Of a stretch of 64,000 nucleotides of DNA, positions 8,577 to 17,044 are shown piece after piece. The notes under the pieces are model-generated. The model saw nothing but the letters and a program-made list of their open reading frames with translations, did no database searches and had not been told where the DNA came from. This stretch comes from Paraburkholderia heleia NBRC 101817 (GTDB lineage: Bacteria; Pseudomonadota; Gammaproteobacteria; Burkholderiales; Burkholderiaceae). The DNA is taken from NCBI RefSeq assembly GCF_000739775.1, contig NZ_BBJH01000010.1, positions 1 to 64,000 on the forward strand, given 5' to 3'. The translations under genes and the position numbers were made by a program. The stretch's first letter is position 1. Each line of letters begins with the position of its first letter.

Positions 8577-9494
8577 GTGCTCGACATCAATGCCGAGAAT
8601 CTGATTCCGATCCGGCCCGAGATCGACAAATTCGTCGCAATGCTGAACGACCCCGCCCGGCGCAGTGACGTCACGTCCGAATCGCGCTCGATTCAGACGC
8701 CGGACGGCACGGTCCGCGTGCTGGTATTCAAGCCGCAGGGTTCCCGATCGGATCGGCCGGCCATCCTGCACATTCACAGCGGCGGATTCGTCGCGGGTAC
8801 GCCCGAACCGGCCGCCGGCCTTTGCCACACGTTCGCGCACGAACTCGACTGCGTCGTCGTGTCGGTCGATTACCGGCTCGCGCCCGAGCATCCGTTTCCG
8901 GCTGGCCTCGAAGACTGCTACGCCGCGCTCAAGTGGCTGCATGCGTCGGCTGGCGAACTCGGCGTCGATCCGGCCAGGATCGCCATCACCGGTGAAAGCG
9001 GTGGCGGCGGCCTGGCCGCGCAACTCGCCTTCCTCGTGCGGGACCGCGGCGAAGTACCGATCGTGCTCCAGTTGCTGACCTACCCGATGCTCGACAACCG
9101 CACGGGCCTTGGCCTCAATCCTGGCCCCAACGCCGGGGAATTCATCTGGCCGAAGGATTCGAACCTGTTCGGCTGGCAAAGCTACCTCGGCGATAACGAA
9201 CGCTTCCAAGCCGAAACGCCGCCTTATCCGGCTGTGCCGACGCGCATCGGCAATCTGGCCGGTCTCGCGCCGGCCGTGATCGGCGTCGGCGATCTGGACC
9301 TGCTCGCGCGCGAAAGCCTGCTTTATGCCGCGCAACTGGTCGAAGCCGGTGTCCCGGTGGAACTGCACCTCTACCGCGGCGCTACGCACGGATTCGATGT
9401 CGCCTTCGGCACGCCGCTCGCGGATGCGTACAACGCGGCGCGCATCCAGGCATTTCGCCGCGCCTTCGAAGACGCCGGTACGGCTGCTCGATAA
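8577..9494 (+). CDS. Alpha/beta hydrolase, hormone-sensitive-lipase type (5' end possibly frameshifted)
   Basis: A 305-residue esterase of the HSL/acetyl-esterase type, with the oxyanion motif HIHSGGF, the nucleophile elbow GESGGGG, and the late Asp and His (GVGDLDLLARE, GATHGFD). Cytoplasmic ester hydrolysis is expected. The start is doubtful. GTG 8577 has no ribosome site, whereas ATG 8518 follows TTGGAG and encodes MSGKHLLEKNLLAF in a different frame. Fusing that to the main frame at VYGNEPAVLDI would give a natural N-terminus, so a one-base deletion near 8555 (real or a sequencing error) is likely. Confidence 0.8.
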   Translation: MLDINAENLIPIRPEIDKFVAMLNDPARRSDVTSESRSIQTPDGTVRVLVFKPQGSRSDRPAILHIHSGGFVAGTPEPAAGLCHTFAHELDCVVVSVDYRLAPEHPFPAGLEDCYAALKWLHASAGELGVDPARIAITGESGGGGLAAQLAFLVRDRGEVPIVLQLLTYPMLDNRTGLGLNPGPNAGEFIWPKDSNLFGWQSYLGDNERFQAETPPYPAVPTRIGNLAGLAPAVIGVGDLDLLARESLLYAAQLVEAGVPVELHLYRGATHGFDVAFGTPLADAYNAARIQAFRRAFEDAGTAAR

Positions 9495-9541
9495 AGCAGC
9501 GGAGGGTGGGGATCGCCTCACCCTCTATTCCAGCTTGTCCG

Positions 9542-9963
9542 TCAGCGCATCCCGCCACTCGCAATGATGCATTCGCCGGTCAACCAGCGAGCATCGTCGG
9601 ATGCCAGAAAAGCGACGACCGGGGCAATATCGCGCGTCTCGCCAGAACGACCCAGCGGAGTGTGGGCGATCGCGGCATCCGCGAGATCCGATCCGACGAT
9701 GCCGGCATCCTGCGTGCCCTCAGTCACGACATAGCCCGGATTGACACCATTGACCCGAATCCCGCGGGGCGCCAGCTCCTTCGCCAGTACCCCCGTGATG
9801 GCGTCTACTGCACCCTTCGTCCCGCTATAGACTGCGTTTGCCGGCGGCGTAGTGCGCGACACCACCGAGCCGATGTTGATGATGCGAGTGCCTTCGCGAT
9901 AGCGGCACCAATGCCCTTTGAAGCACCGGTGACGATGGCGACTTTTTCTGCAAGCTTGCTCAT
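9542..9963 (-). pseudogene. Short-chain dehydrogenase with central deletion
   Basis: From ATG 9963 the strand encodes MSKLAEKVAIVTGASKGIGA and AIAKAL, a normal SDR Rossmann start with TGxxxGxG. The sequence then jumps directly, out of frame, to RIINIGSVVSRTTPPANAVY, which holds the catalytic Ser and Tyr with Lys following (YSGTK). It continues to a normal SDR end (ARWLTGECIIASGGMR at 9542). About 100 codons between strand 2 and the active site are missing. The downstream part alone is a 107-codon frame, too short to be an SDR. This is one of several internal deletions in this region. Confidence 0.85.
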
Positions 9964-10058
9964 TGAATTTTCAACCGGAATAGCGTGAATCAGGGAGGCA
10001 ACCCGGATCGAATCGCCTCGAGATTGAGGCGGATGCGGTATGGCCGGTGCACCACTCC

Positions 10059-10232
10059 CTAGCAGCGCGTGGCAAGCGGTGGGATCAGTACCGGCAGCCC
10101 CTGGAGCGTCCGTTTTTCGATCGCGCGATGCGCGGCGGCTGCCTCCCGAAGCTCGAAGTGCACGGCATCGATGTCGGCGAACGTTCCCGACCGGATCGCA
10201 TCGAACAGTTCGGCAGATGCCGCGCCGACGGT
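10059..10232 (-). pseudogene. C-terminal remnant of NADPH:quinone oxidoreductase (MDR)
   Basis: The reverse strand from about 10232 to the TAG at 10059 encodes ASAELFDAIRSGTFADIDAV followed by HFELREAAAAHRAIEKRTLQ and GLPVLIP. This is the characteristic end of zinc-independent quinone oxidoreductases, in which the last helix and strand follow the AxxAHRxxExRxxxGK/P pattern. Everything upstream, about 270 codons, is gone. At the break the sequence passes straight into a 5'-truncated LysR gene on the other strand, so a single deletion seems to have removed both 5' ends and the promoter between them. Confidence 0.75.
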
Positions 10233-10241
10233 ACGCATATT

Positions 10242-11081
10242 GACGAACCGGCAGCGGTCAGTCGTAATGTCGCGGCGCTCGAGCGCAATCTGGGCGTGCG
10301 TCTGCTGCAACGATCCACCCGGCGGCTCACGCTCACCGAAGCGGGCGAGCGCTTCCTGCAGTCGATCGGTGCGAGCCTCGACACCTTGCAGTCGGCGATT
10401 GAGGAAACATCTTCTGGCGCACATGAGCCCGCCGGAATTCTGAAGGTCAGCGTGAGCCCGACCTTCGGTCTGCGCTACGTCCTGCCTCTGCTGCCGGAAT
10501 TCCTGCGGCAGTATCCGCGCGTACGGCCCGAATGGCATTTCGAGAATCGGCAAGTCGATCTCGTACGCGAAGGATACGATCTCGCCATCGGCGGCGGATT
10601 CGACCTCGCACCCGGCGTGGTGGCAAGAAACCTCGCCCCCGCGCACCTCATCGCCGTCGCGTCACCCGCGTACATGCGCGAACATCTTTTTCCGTCGCGC
10701 CCGGATCAACTCGAGGGGCTACGAGGCATCGCGATGCGGGGCATGGCTACCGGACGGATTCGCAAGTGGACGATGCGCGACCGGCAGGGAAACGAGGCCA
10801 TCGCCACAGCTGGCGAAGACATCGTCATGAACGACCCGACCGCCATGCGCGAAGCGGCGAAGCTGGGGCTCGGCGTGGCGATGCTCATGGTGCCCGACGT
10901 GCTTCCCGAAATCGAAGACAGCACCCTGGTCCGGCTGCTACCGGACTGGTATGCCGATGGCGGGCTGATCAAACTCTATTACGCATCGCGGAGATTGTTG
11001 CCGGGTAAGACCCGGGTCTTCATCGACTTTCTCACCGAGGCATTCAGGCATCGGAAGTTGGCCGAGAAATTTGCGGGCTGA
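10242..11081 (+). pseudogene. LysR-family regulator lacking its N-terminal part
   Basis: From DEPAAVSRNVAALERNLGVR onward the frame is a normal LysR protein: wing region RLLQRSTRRLTLTEAGERFL, effector domain, and an ending ... KTRVFIDFLTEAFRHRKL. The first 30 or so residues, containing the first half of the helix-turn-helix, are missing. They are replaced by a reading of the antisense of the quinone oxidoreductase remnant, so the open frame running from 10047 is chimaeric. Without the recognition helix start the product is unlikely to bind DNA. The quinone oxidoreductase was probably its divergent target gene. Confidence 0.8.
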
Positions 11082-11147
11082 GTCCAGCCAAAGGCACCAC
11101 GCCTTGCACCGAATCACGCTACGCTCAGCCCTGCCTGCCGTTTCCGT

Positions 11148-11731
11148 TCAACGAAAGACAGGGATATTTCCAGTTCCGGTACGCCGGTCACCTGCTTCGC
11201 GCAGCTTGCGGCCGAGTTCGACGATGTTCCGCTCACCGGCCTCAAGCGCTTCCGCGGAGGTATGCACGGAGTAGTAGCCGAGATGCAGTGAGTGATCGTG
11301 CGGCTTCGCCGAACCCAGCACGAACACAGCGTCTTCGGTTCCGGTTGCCTCAAGGACAATCGGCGCCTCGCTGGACTCGAAAACCACCATCTCGCCGGCC
11401 GAAACGACGCCGCCCGTATCGAGTTCGCCCTTGGCCAGTGCTAGCCAGCCGACCGTATACCCCTCCGGCGGATGATAAGTCCAGCGCTCGCCCGAGCGCA
11501 GCGTGACCAGCACATAGTTGATGCCCTGCGGTGCCGGAACCGGGCTCGGCACGCCGTCGTAACTGCCGACCACAGGTCGAGAAATACGAACGGCTTGACC
11601 ATTCGGCCAAGATCCGACGGACTCATCAATCGAGTGATCGAACCTCCACGGTGACCGCGCGTGCGTGACACGATCGCTCGCGAAGGAATCGAGGAGTGGG
11701 TATGAACGGGTAACGGATGAACGTGCGACAC
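11148..11731 (-). pseudogene. Pirin-family protein with central deletion
   Basis: From GTG 11731 the strand encodes VSHVHPLPVHTH, then GHRGGSITRLMSPSDLGRMV and KPFVFLDL, a pirin N-terminus. The next recognisable sequence is GSYDGVPSPVPAPQGINYVL in another frame, and it continues through the C-terminal cupin to the stop at 11148. The missing part, roughly 100 codons, contains the metal-binding HPHxG and related residues of the N-terminal cupin. The surviving 3' frame of 141 codons lacks the active site. The gene is therefore non-functional. Confidence 0.82.
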
Positions 11732-11768
11732 GGTGATTTCCCGGACGAAAAAGAGAGATTTAAGTCCC

Positions 11769-12998
11769 TTAATTATGCACATCCGAACGAGCTACAACCT
11801 TGCATAAATGGGAAGGACCGTGTGCTGGAGCAGTGCAAATCTTGGCATGCTCAGATGCGGCCATGATGCGCCGCGTCGCCAGTTCGGACACCAGCAGCGC
11901 AACGGCTACCAGCACTGCGGCGACGAACCCGAGTCGATGTCCGCCGACGACAGGGATCGCCGCCGCACCGATAATGCCGGCCGCCGTCACGCCGAAATAG
12001 GTGCCTGCCGTATTGAGTCCGATCAGTACCGGCGCGATGGCGGGTGCCAGCGTAACGAGCCGGTGCTGTTGCGGAACGAGTATGCCCCATCCGCAGGCGC
12101 CCCAGACCGCAATAGCCAGTGCGGCGCTCCAGACATGGAGACTCGTCCACGGAAAGGCCGTCATATCGATCACGAGCAGCCCCAACATCAGCACGATCAC
12201 CTTGTGCGAGCCGAACGAGTCGATCAATCGCCCGGCAAGGAGATTGGATACCGTGCCTGCCGCCCCCCACATCACCAGCAGCACGCCAAGCACGATGGCC
12301 TGGCCGCCCACGGCACGATCGAATACCACCGAGAAGTAGGTGTAGACGGTGAAGATGCCGCTCATGGCAAGCAGCGTCGTCGCCAGTGTCAGCGCCACGC
12401 GCGCATCGGCAATCGGCGCAATGCGCTTTCCAAGCGTGATGGCGGGCGCAAGTGGCATTTCGGGCAACAGCGCCCACACGCCGATGAATGCAACGGCACC
12501 CAACGCAGCGACGAACATGAGCGTCCACCGCCAGTCGCCCAGCCCCCCGATGACTGCTCCGATAGGCGAACCCAGAGCAGTCGCTGTCGTCAGTCCAGCG
12601 ACGATCACCGACAATGCAAAGCCGCGACGCTCCGGCGGCACCAGCATGGCTCCCGCTCCCGTCGCCGTCGGCGAGAACGTTGCGGCCCCCACGCCAGCCA
12701 GCACGCGCGACAGCAACGCCAGGCCGAGACTGGGCGCGAGCGTCGTCGCCAAGTTCGAAACGACGAACAATCCAAGACCGATCAGCATCAGTCTCTTACG
12801 CGGTACACCGGCGGCCAGCGCCGCGATCGTCGGCGCGAGCAACGCATAGGTCAGCGCATAAGCCGTGGTCATCTGACCGGCCGCACCGATGCTCGCATGG
12901 AACGCATGGGAAATCTGCGGCAGGATGCCGGCGACGACGAAACTATCGGTGCCCAGCGCGAACATGCCAAGGGCGAGTACAAGAAGGCGGCGGTCCAT
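11769..12998 (-). CDS. MFS transporter, arabinose-efflux/chloramphenicol-exporter type (DHA1)
   Basis: A 409-residue, 12-helix major facilitator protein. It begins MDRRLLVLALGMFALGTDSF, the typical DHA1 start with the D-S/T-F motif in helix 1, and carries PxxxALAAGVPRKRLMLIGL between helices 2 and 3 and GVGAATFSPTATGAG in helix 4/5. This family exports drugs or sugars by proton antiport at the inner membrane. Of two adjacent ATGs (13001, 12998), AGGA is better placed for the second. It follows the MOSC gene by 76 bp on the same strand. The substrate is not predictable. Confidence 0.88.
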   Translation of the reverse strand: MDRRLLVLALGMFALGTDSFVVAGILPQISHAFHASIGAAGQMTTAYALTYALLAPTIAALAAGVPRKRLMLIGLGLFVVSNLATTLAPSLGLALLSRVLAGVGAATFSPTATGAGAMLVPPERRGFALSVIVAGLTTATALGSPIGAVIGGLGDWRWTLMFVAALGAVAFIGVWALLPEMPLAPAITLGKRIAPIADARVALTLATTLLAMSGIFTVYTYFSVVFDRAVGGQAIVLGVLLVMWGAAGTVSNLLAGRLIDSFGSHKVIVLMLGLLVIDMTAFPWTSLHVWSAALAIAVWGACGWGILVPQQHRLVTLAPAIAPVLIGLNTAGTYFGVTAAGIIGAAAIPVVGGHRLGFVAAVLVAVALLVSELATRRIMAASEHAKICTAPAHGPSHLCKVVARSDVHN

Positions 12999-13074
12999 CA
13001 TGAATCCTTTTGCTGAACAAACGGATAACAACCAGGCCGCATCGCGCGGCCGGATCGAAAACATACCTACTGGC

Positions 13075-13851
13075 TCATAGCGGCCCGATCTCGTCCCCGA
13101 GCTCGACGTAGCCGTCGCTCGCGATCTCGGCGTAGACACCACAGAACACATGGCCGAAATGCTTTGCCAGCGCCTGGGGAATGCCAAGGTCACGCTGCGC
13201 AGTGGCCGGATTGACGTTCGTCGCAGCGCAGCGTCGCGTCTGCCGCACGATGCGGGCCCTCGCGTTGCCGATCATCACTTCACGGTCGAGCCACTCAAGC
13301 TCGCTCCACGGCATGCCGTTGTCGAAATACACATTCGCCCGGAAACGCAGCGGATCGGGTTCGGCACCCATGGCGCGGCCCAGATCGCGCAACGTCGCGA
13401 GATTGATCAGCGAGATGGCATTCATCAGCGCCGGCGAATACACGCTGACGTCGGTGAACCGGATGCCGTCGGCACCCACCAGCTCGGGACGTCCCGGCAG
13501 CGGCGTACCCTCGAACACACGGAGCATGAAGTCGCTGAAGCGCACGCGGTCGACCTCGCTGCCGAGATGGAATTGCTGCGTCTGGCCGGCCCGCTCCCGG
13601 ACCCGCAACATCTCGTCGCTGTCGCTGTAGGACGTCGACAACGCAGCGAGCCGCTCGTATTTGACGAGTGCGAGATAGTCGGTCTTGGGACGAGGCACGA
13701 AACCGGCCGCATCGAAAACCCACTCGCCGTTCGCAATGGCATAGCGCCGGTCGGACGGAAACCCCTGCCCGATCTTCAGCGACACACTCGACAGCGTTTC
13801 CGCCGACAGCCCTTTCACCGGATAGCGGCACAACAAGCTCACATGTTTCAT
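13075..13851 (-). CDS. MOSC domain-containing protein
   Basis: A 258-residue protein with an N-terminal MOSC beta-barrel (CRYPVKGLSAETLSSVSLKI, then GFPSDRRYAIANG) and the C-terminal MOSC core (WLDREVMIGNARARIVRQTR followed by RCAATNVNPATAQRD, with a Cys after the R-x-R stretch). MOSC proteins bind or transfer sulfur or molybdenum cofactor; the cysteine is the usual active residue. GAGGATGCT precedes the ATG at 13851, and 26 upstream codons without typical sequence are left out. It lies in a leftward run with a hydrolase gene upstream and an MFS exporter downstream. Confidence 0.86.
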   Translation of the reverse strand: MKHVSLLCRYPVKGLSAETLSSVSLKIGQGFPSDRRYAIANGEWVFDAAGFVPRPKTDYLALVKYERLAALSTSYSDSDEMLRVRERAGQTQQFHLGSEVDRVRFSDFMLRVFEGTPLPGRPELVGADGIRFTDVSVYSPALMNAISLINLATLRDLGRAMGAEPDPLRFRANVYFDNGMPWSELEWLDREVMIGNARARIVRQTRRCAATNVNPATAQRDLGIPQALAKHFGHVFCGVYAEIASDGYVELGDEIGPL

Positions 13852-13921
13852 AGCATCCTCGAAGTTTGTTCTCCGAGCGCGGCGCGACGAGCCCTGGCCT
13901 GTCGCCGCATCCGCGCTCAGG

Positions 13922-14863
13922 TCAGTCAACGTTCTTCTTCAGGAAATCGAGCATCAGGCTCGCGATCTCGTCCGTCTGTTCGTCGAACGCGAAGTGCCCG
14001 GCGTCGAGCAGATGGATCTCCGCATCGGGCAGATCCCGCCCGTAGGCTTCGGCTCCCGGCGCGATGAACGACGGATCGTTCTTGCCCCATACCACGAGGG
14101 TCGGCGGCTTGTGCTCGCGCAGCCAGGCTTGCCAGGCCGGATACGACGCGACATTCGTCCGGTAGTCGTACAGCAGCGCGCCCTGGATCTCGCGCTGACC
14201 GGGCCGCGACAGATGGGCGTATTCGTCGGTCCACGTATCGGGATCGTATCGTTCGGGATGCGATGTCCCGGCGGTGTGCCGCTGTTCGGTTGCGCCAAAC
14301 GAGATGAACGTGTCCAGCACTTCCGGGTGTGCCTTGGGGTCTGCCCAGTACTGGGCGATACCTGTCCATTTCACGCCGAGCCCTTCCCGGTAGGCATTGG
14401 CATTCTGGATGACCAGTGCCTGTAACCGTTCGGGATGCGCGACCATGATCCGGAAACCGACCGGCCCACCGTAGTCGTGGAGATACAGACTGTAGCGATT
14501 CACGCCGAGCTGATCGAGCAGTTCGCTGGTCGTCTGCGCCAGGTGATCGAAGGTGTAGGTGTACGCCGTCGGGGACGGCGCATCGCTCTGACCGAAGCCG
14601 GGAAAATCTGGCGCAATCAGGTGATAGTGCGTTGCCAGCAATGGGATTAACGAATCGAATTCGCGGGACGACGACGGAAAGCCGTGCAGCAGCACGATCG
14701 TCGGCGCGTCCCTGGGGCCAGCCTCTCTATAGAAAATCTTGACGCCATCGACCGTGGCGCGATGATAAGAGGTCGTGCTCGAAATCGACTCCAACGGCGC
14801 GGCCTGTACAGCAAGGCTGGTCGTCAGCGCCACGGCTGCGGCCAGAAGAATTCGCGTTTTCAT
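13922..14863 (-). CDS. Secreted alpha/beta hydrolase, epoxide hydrolase/haloalkane dehalogenase-like
   Basis: A 313-residue alpha/beta hydrolase with a signal peptide (MKTRILLAAAVALTTSLAVQ, AxA-type cleavage before APLES). The HGFPSSS oxyanion loop, the nucleophile elbow LHDYGGPVG with Asp as nucleophile, and a C-terminal DAGHFAFDE His are visible. Asp at the elbow puts it with epoxide hydrolases and haloalkane dehalogenases rather than esterases. It is a clear paralogue of the first domain of the 18140-19579 gene (shared YTFDHL, NPER/HPER and WGKNDP segments). Export to the periplasm is inferred from the signal peptide. Confidence 0.87.
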   Translation of the reverse strand: MKTRILLAAAVALTTSLAVQAAPLESISSTTSYHRATVDGVKIFYREAGPRDAPTIVLLHGFPSSSREFDSLIPLLATHYHLIAPDFPGFGQSDAPSPTAYTYTFDHLAQTTSELLDQLGVNRYSLYLHDYGGPVGFRIMVAHPERLQALVIQNANAYREGLGVKWTGIAQYWADPKAHPEVLDTFISFGATEQRHTAGTSHPERYDPDTWTDEYAHLSRPGQREIQGALLYDYRTNVASYPAWQAWLREHKPPTLVVWGKNDPSFIAPGAEAYGRDLPDAEIHLLDAGHFAFDEQTDEIASLMLDFLKKNVD

Positions 14864-14973
14864 TGTCGGGTTCTCCCTGTCTGAAAAACTTTGCTTGAAT
14901 GGCGAACGGTTTAGACGAGGCTTGCTGGCAAGCCTCGTTCCGAGCCCCTTCTCAGGATGCGTGTCGGCCGGCC

Positions 14974-15720
14974 TTAGAACTGCGTGAGTCCGCCGTCGAC
15001 CACCAGCTCGACGCCCGTCGTGTACGAGGAATCGTCGCTGGCCAGGAACAGCGCGGTGCGAGCGATTTCGATCGACTCGCCGAAGCGCTGCAGCGGCACT
15101 CTGGCCTGAATGGCCGATGCGGTTGCCGCGAGCTGCTCGTCGGTCAGACCGAGCTTGCCGTAGAACGGCGTCGTGATCGCACCCGGGCTCACGGCATTCA
15201 CGCGGATGCCGCGCGGCGCCAGTTCCGCGCCCAGCGTGCGGACCAGCGACCGGACGGCTGCCTTCGTCGCAGCCAGCAACGACAGACCCGGCATGCCGAC
15301 GGTGTCGAGGAACGACGTCGTCGCCACGATGCTGCCGCCCTTCGGCATGAGCGGAACCGCCTTCTGGATCGTCAGGAACAAGCCCGTGAAATTCAGCGAG
15401 AAATGTTCGTCGATCAGTGCCGGGGTGACGGCCTCGAGCGGCGCGACCTTGCCGGCACCCGCATTGGCGAACACCACGTCGATACGGCCGAACTTGACAC
15501 GTACCGCTTCGATGGCACGTTCGATATCGGCCGGCTTGCGCAGATCGGCGGACAGCAGCAACACCTCGCCACCGACTTCCTTACCGGCGGCCGCGAGACG
15601 CTCTGCATTTGAGCCGAGTACGATGACCGAAGCGCCTTCCGCGCGGAACAGCTTCGCGGTTTCCAGGCCGATGCCCGACGTGGCGCCCGTGACCAATGCA
15701 ACCTTGTTCTTCAGCTTCAT
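14974..15720 (-). CDS. Short-chain dehydrogenase/reductase without the canonical catalytic Tyr
   Basis: A 248-residue SDR. The cofactor site TGATSGIGLE (residues 11-20), NAG (FANAGAG), and the C-terminal GVELVVDGGLTQF are normal. The active-site segment reads SFLDTVGMPGLSLLAATKAA: the Lys is in place, but the residue four before it, normally Tyr, is Leu. Either catalysis uses another group, or the protein is a non-catalytic binder or an inactivated copy. It lies between a secreted hydrolase and an OYE gene on the same strand, which makes a joint detoxification pathway plausible. Confidence 0.85.
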   Translation of the reverse strand: MKLKNKVALVTGATSGIGLETAKLFRAEGASVIVLGSNAERLAAAGKEVGGEVLLLSADLRKPADIERAIEAVRVKFGRIDVVFANAGAGKVAPLEAVTPALIDEHFSLNFTGLFLTIQKAVPLMPKGGSIVATTSFLDTVGMPGLSLLAATKAAVRSLVRTLGAELAPRGIRVNAVSPGAITTPFYGKLGLTDEQLAATASAIQARVPLQRFGESIEIARTALFLASDDSSYTTGVELVVDGGLTQF

Positions 15721-15840
15721 TTTTCTTCCTTCACACAGTTATTAAAGAGGAATACTTATGTTCCTCAATGGACGGGCCGCCATTCGTGATGACGACGCGA
15801 GAATCATGTCGCGGCAATCGGCCGCGCAAACCAGCGCAGC

Positions 15841-16929
15841 TCAGGCAGCCTGGTACCGGGAATAGTCCGTATAGCCTTTGGCGCTACCGCCGTAATACGT
15901 CTCCGGTCCCGCCTCCGTCAGCGGCCAGCCCTCACGCAGCCGATCGACCAGATCCGGGTTGCCGATGAATGCCTTGCCGAAGGCGACCATGTCGGCGTGG
16001 CCGCTTGCGACCGCCTCTGCCGCCAGAGCGCGATCGTAGCCGCCGTTCGCGATATAGGCGCCGTCAAACGCACGACGCAGAGACTGGAAGTCGAATGCGC
16101 CTAACGCGCTGGCCGGCGCCCGCTCCTCGATACAGTGCAGATACGCGAGACCCAGTGCGCCGAGCCGTTCGGCAAGCCGTCCATACGTCGATTGCGGATC
16201 GCTGTCGAGCGGCGTTTCGCCGATCGTGGTCTTGACTGGCGACAGCCGCACGCCCACGTGCCCAGCGCCCCAGATTCCGGCTACAGCCTGCGCGACTTCG
16301 ACGGGCAAACGCAGCCGGTTTTCGATCGACCCGCCGTAGTGATCGTCCCGATGATTCGTGCTGTCCCGCAGGAACTGCTCGAGCAGAAAGCAGTTGCCCA
16401 TATGGATTTCGACGCCGTCGAATCCGGCCTCCTCCGCCATCCGGGCCGCGTGCCGATACTCGTCGATCACACCGGGGATTTCGTCCGCATGCAGCGCGCG
16501 CGGCATGGACGGTGGCAGCATGCCGGCTGCGGTCAGCACGGTGCCACCCGCCTGGATCGCCGAGGGCGCCACCGGCGCACGCGAGCCCTCGTGGAGGCTC
16601 ACGTGAGAAATCCGTCCCGTATGCAGAAGCTGCAGCACGATCGTGCCGGCCGCGTCGTGCACCGCATCGGTCACCTGCCGCCAGGCGCGAACCTGTGCAT
16701 CCGTGTAGACGCCGGGGGTATAGGCATAACCGCGCCCCTGCCGGGAAATATTCGTCGCCTCTGCGACGATCAATCCGGCCGAAGCACGCTGGCTGTAGTA
16801 CCTGGCTGCCAGCGGCGTCTGCACGCCTTCGAGGTCGGCGCGCGCCCGCGTCAGCGGCGCCATGGCGACACGGTTCGAGACACGCATCGCACCGATGGAA
16901 GCGGGAGCAAAAAAGTCAGAAGGTTGCAT
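15841..16929 (-). CDS. nemA: Old Yellow Enzyme family alkene reductase
   Basis: A 362-residue FMN TIM-barrel protein of the NemA/OYE type. It has the N-terminal NRVAMAPLTRARAD, QLLHTGRISH, a central HMGNCFLLEQFLRDSTNHRD carrying the substrate-binding H-x-x-N pair, and late SPVKTTIGETP and KAFIGNPDLVDRL. These enzymes reduce activated C=C bonds, nitro groups and N-ethylmaleimide with NADPH. The gene is divergent from a LysR gene starting at 17045, across a 115-bp region, so that regulator probably controls it. The symbol is by family; orthology to E. coli nemA is not proven. Confidence 0.88.
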   Translation of the reverse strand: MQPSDFFAPASIGAMRVSNRVAMAPLTRARADLEGVQTPLAARYYSQRASAGLIVAEATNISRQGRGYAYTPGVYTDAQVRAWRQVTDAVHDAAGTIVLQLLHTGRISHVSLHEGSRAPVAPSAIQAGGTVLTAAGMLPPSMPRALHADEIPGVIDEYRHAARMAEEAGFDGVEIHMGNCFLLEQFLRDSTNHRDDHYGGSIENRLRLPVEVAQAVAGIWGAGHVGVRLSPVKTTIGETPLDSDPQSTYGRLAERLGALGLAYLHCIEERAPASALGAFDFQSLRRAFDGAYIANGGYDRALAAEAVASGHADMVAFGKAFIGNPDLVDRLREGWPLTEAGPETYYGGSAKGYTDYSRYQAA

Positions 16930-17044
16930 GAACAGGTCCTTGAGAAACTAACTGATGTCGACTGAACCGCATCATGCCGTCCGGCGCTTTGATGTTGAAT
17001 CCACTAAAATCGGTTTTCATTTCCTCAAAAAATGGACAAGTGAC

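Noticed and set aside
10047..11081. Intact 344-residue LysR gene
   Set aside because: The first 65 codons are antisense to a quinone oxidoreductase remnant and do not encode the LysR helix-turn-helix.
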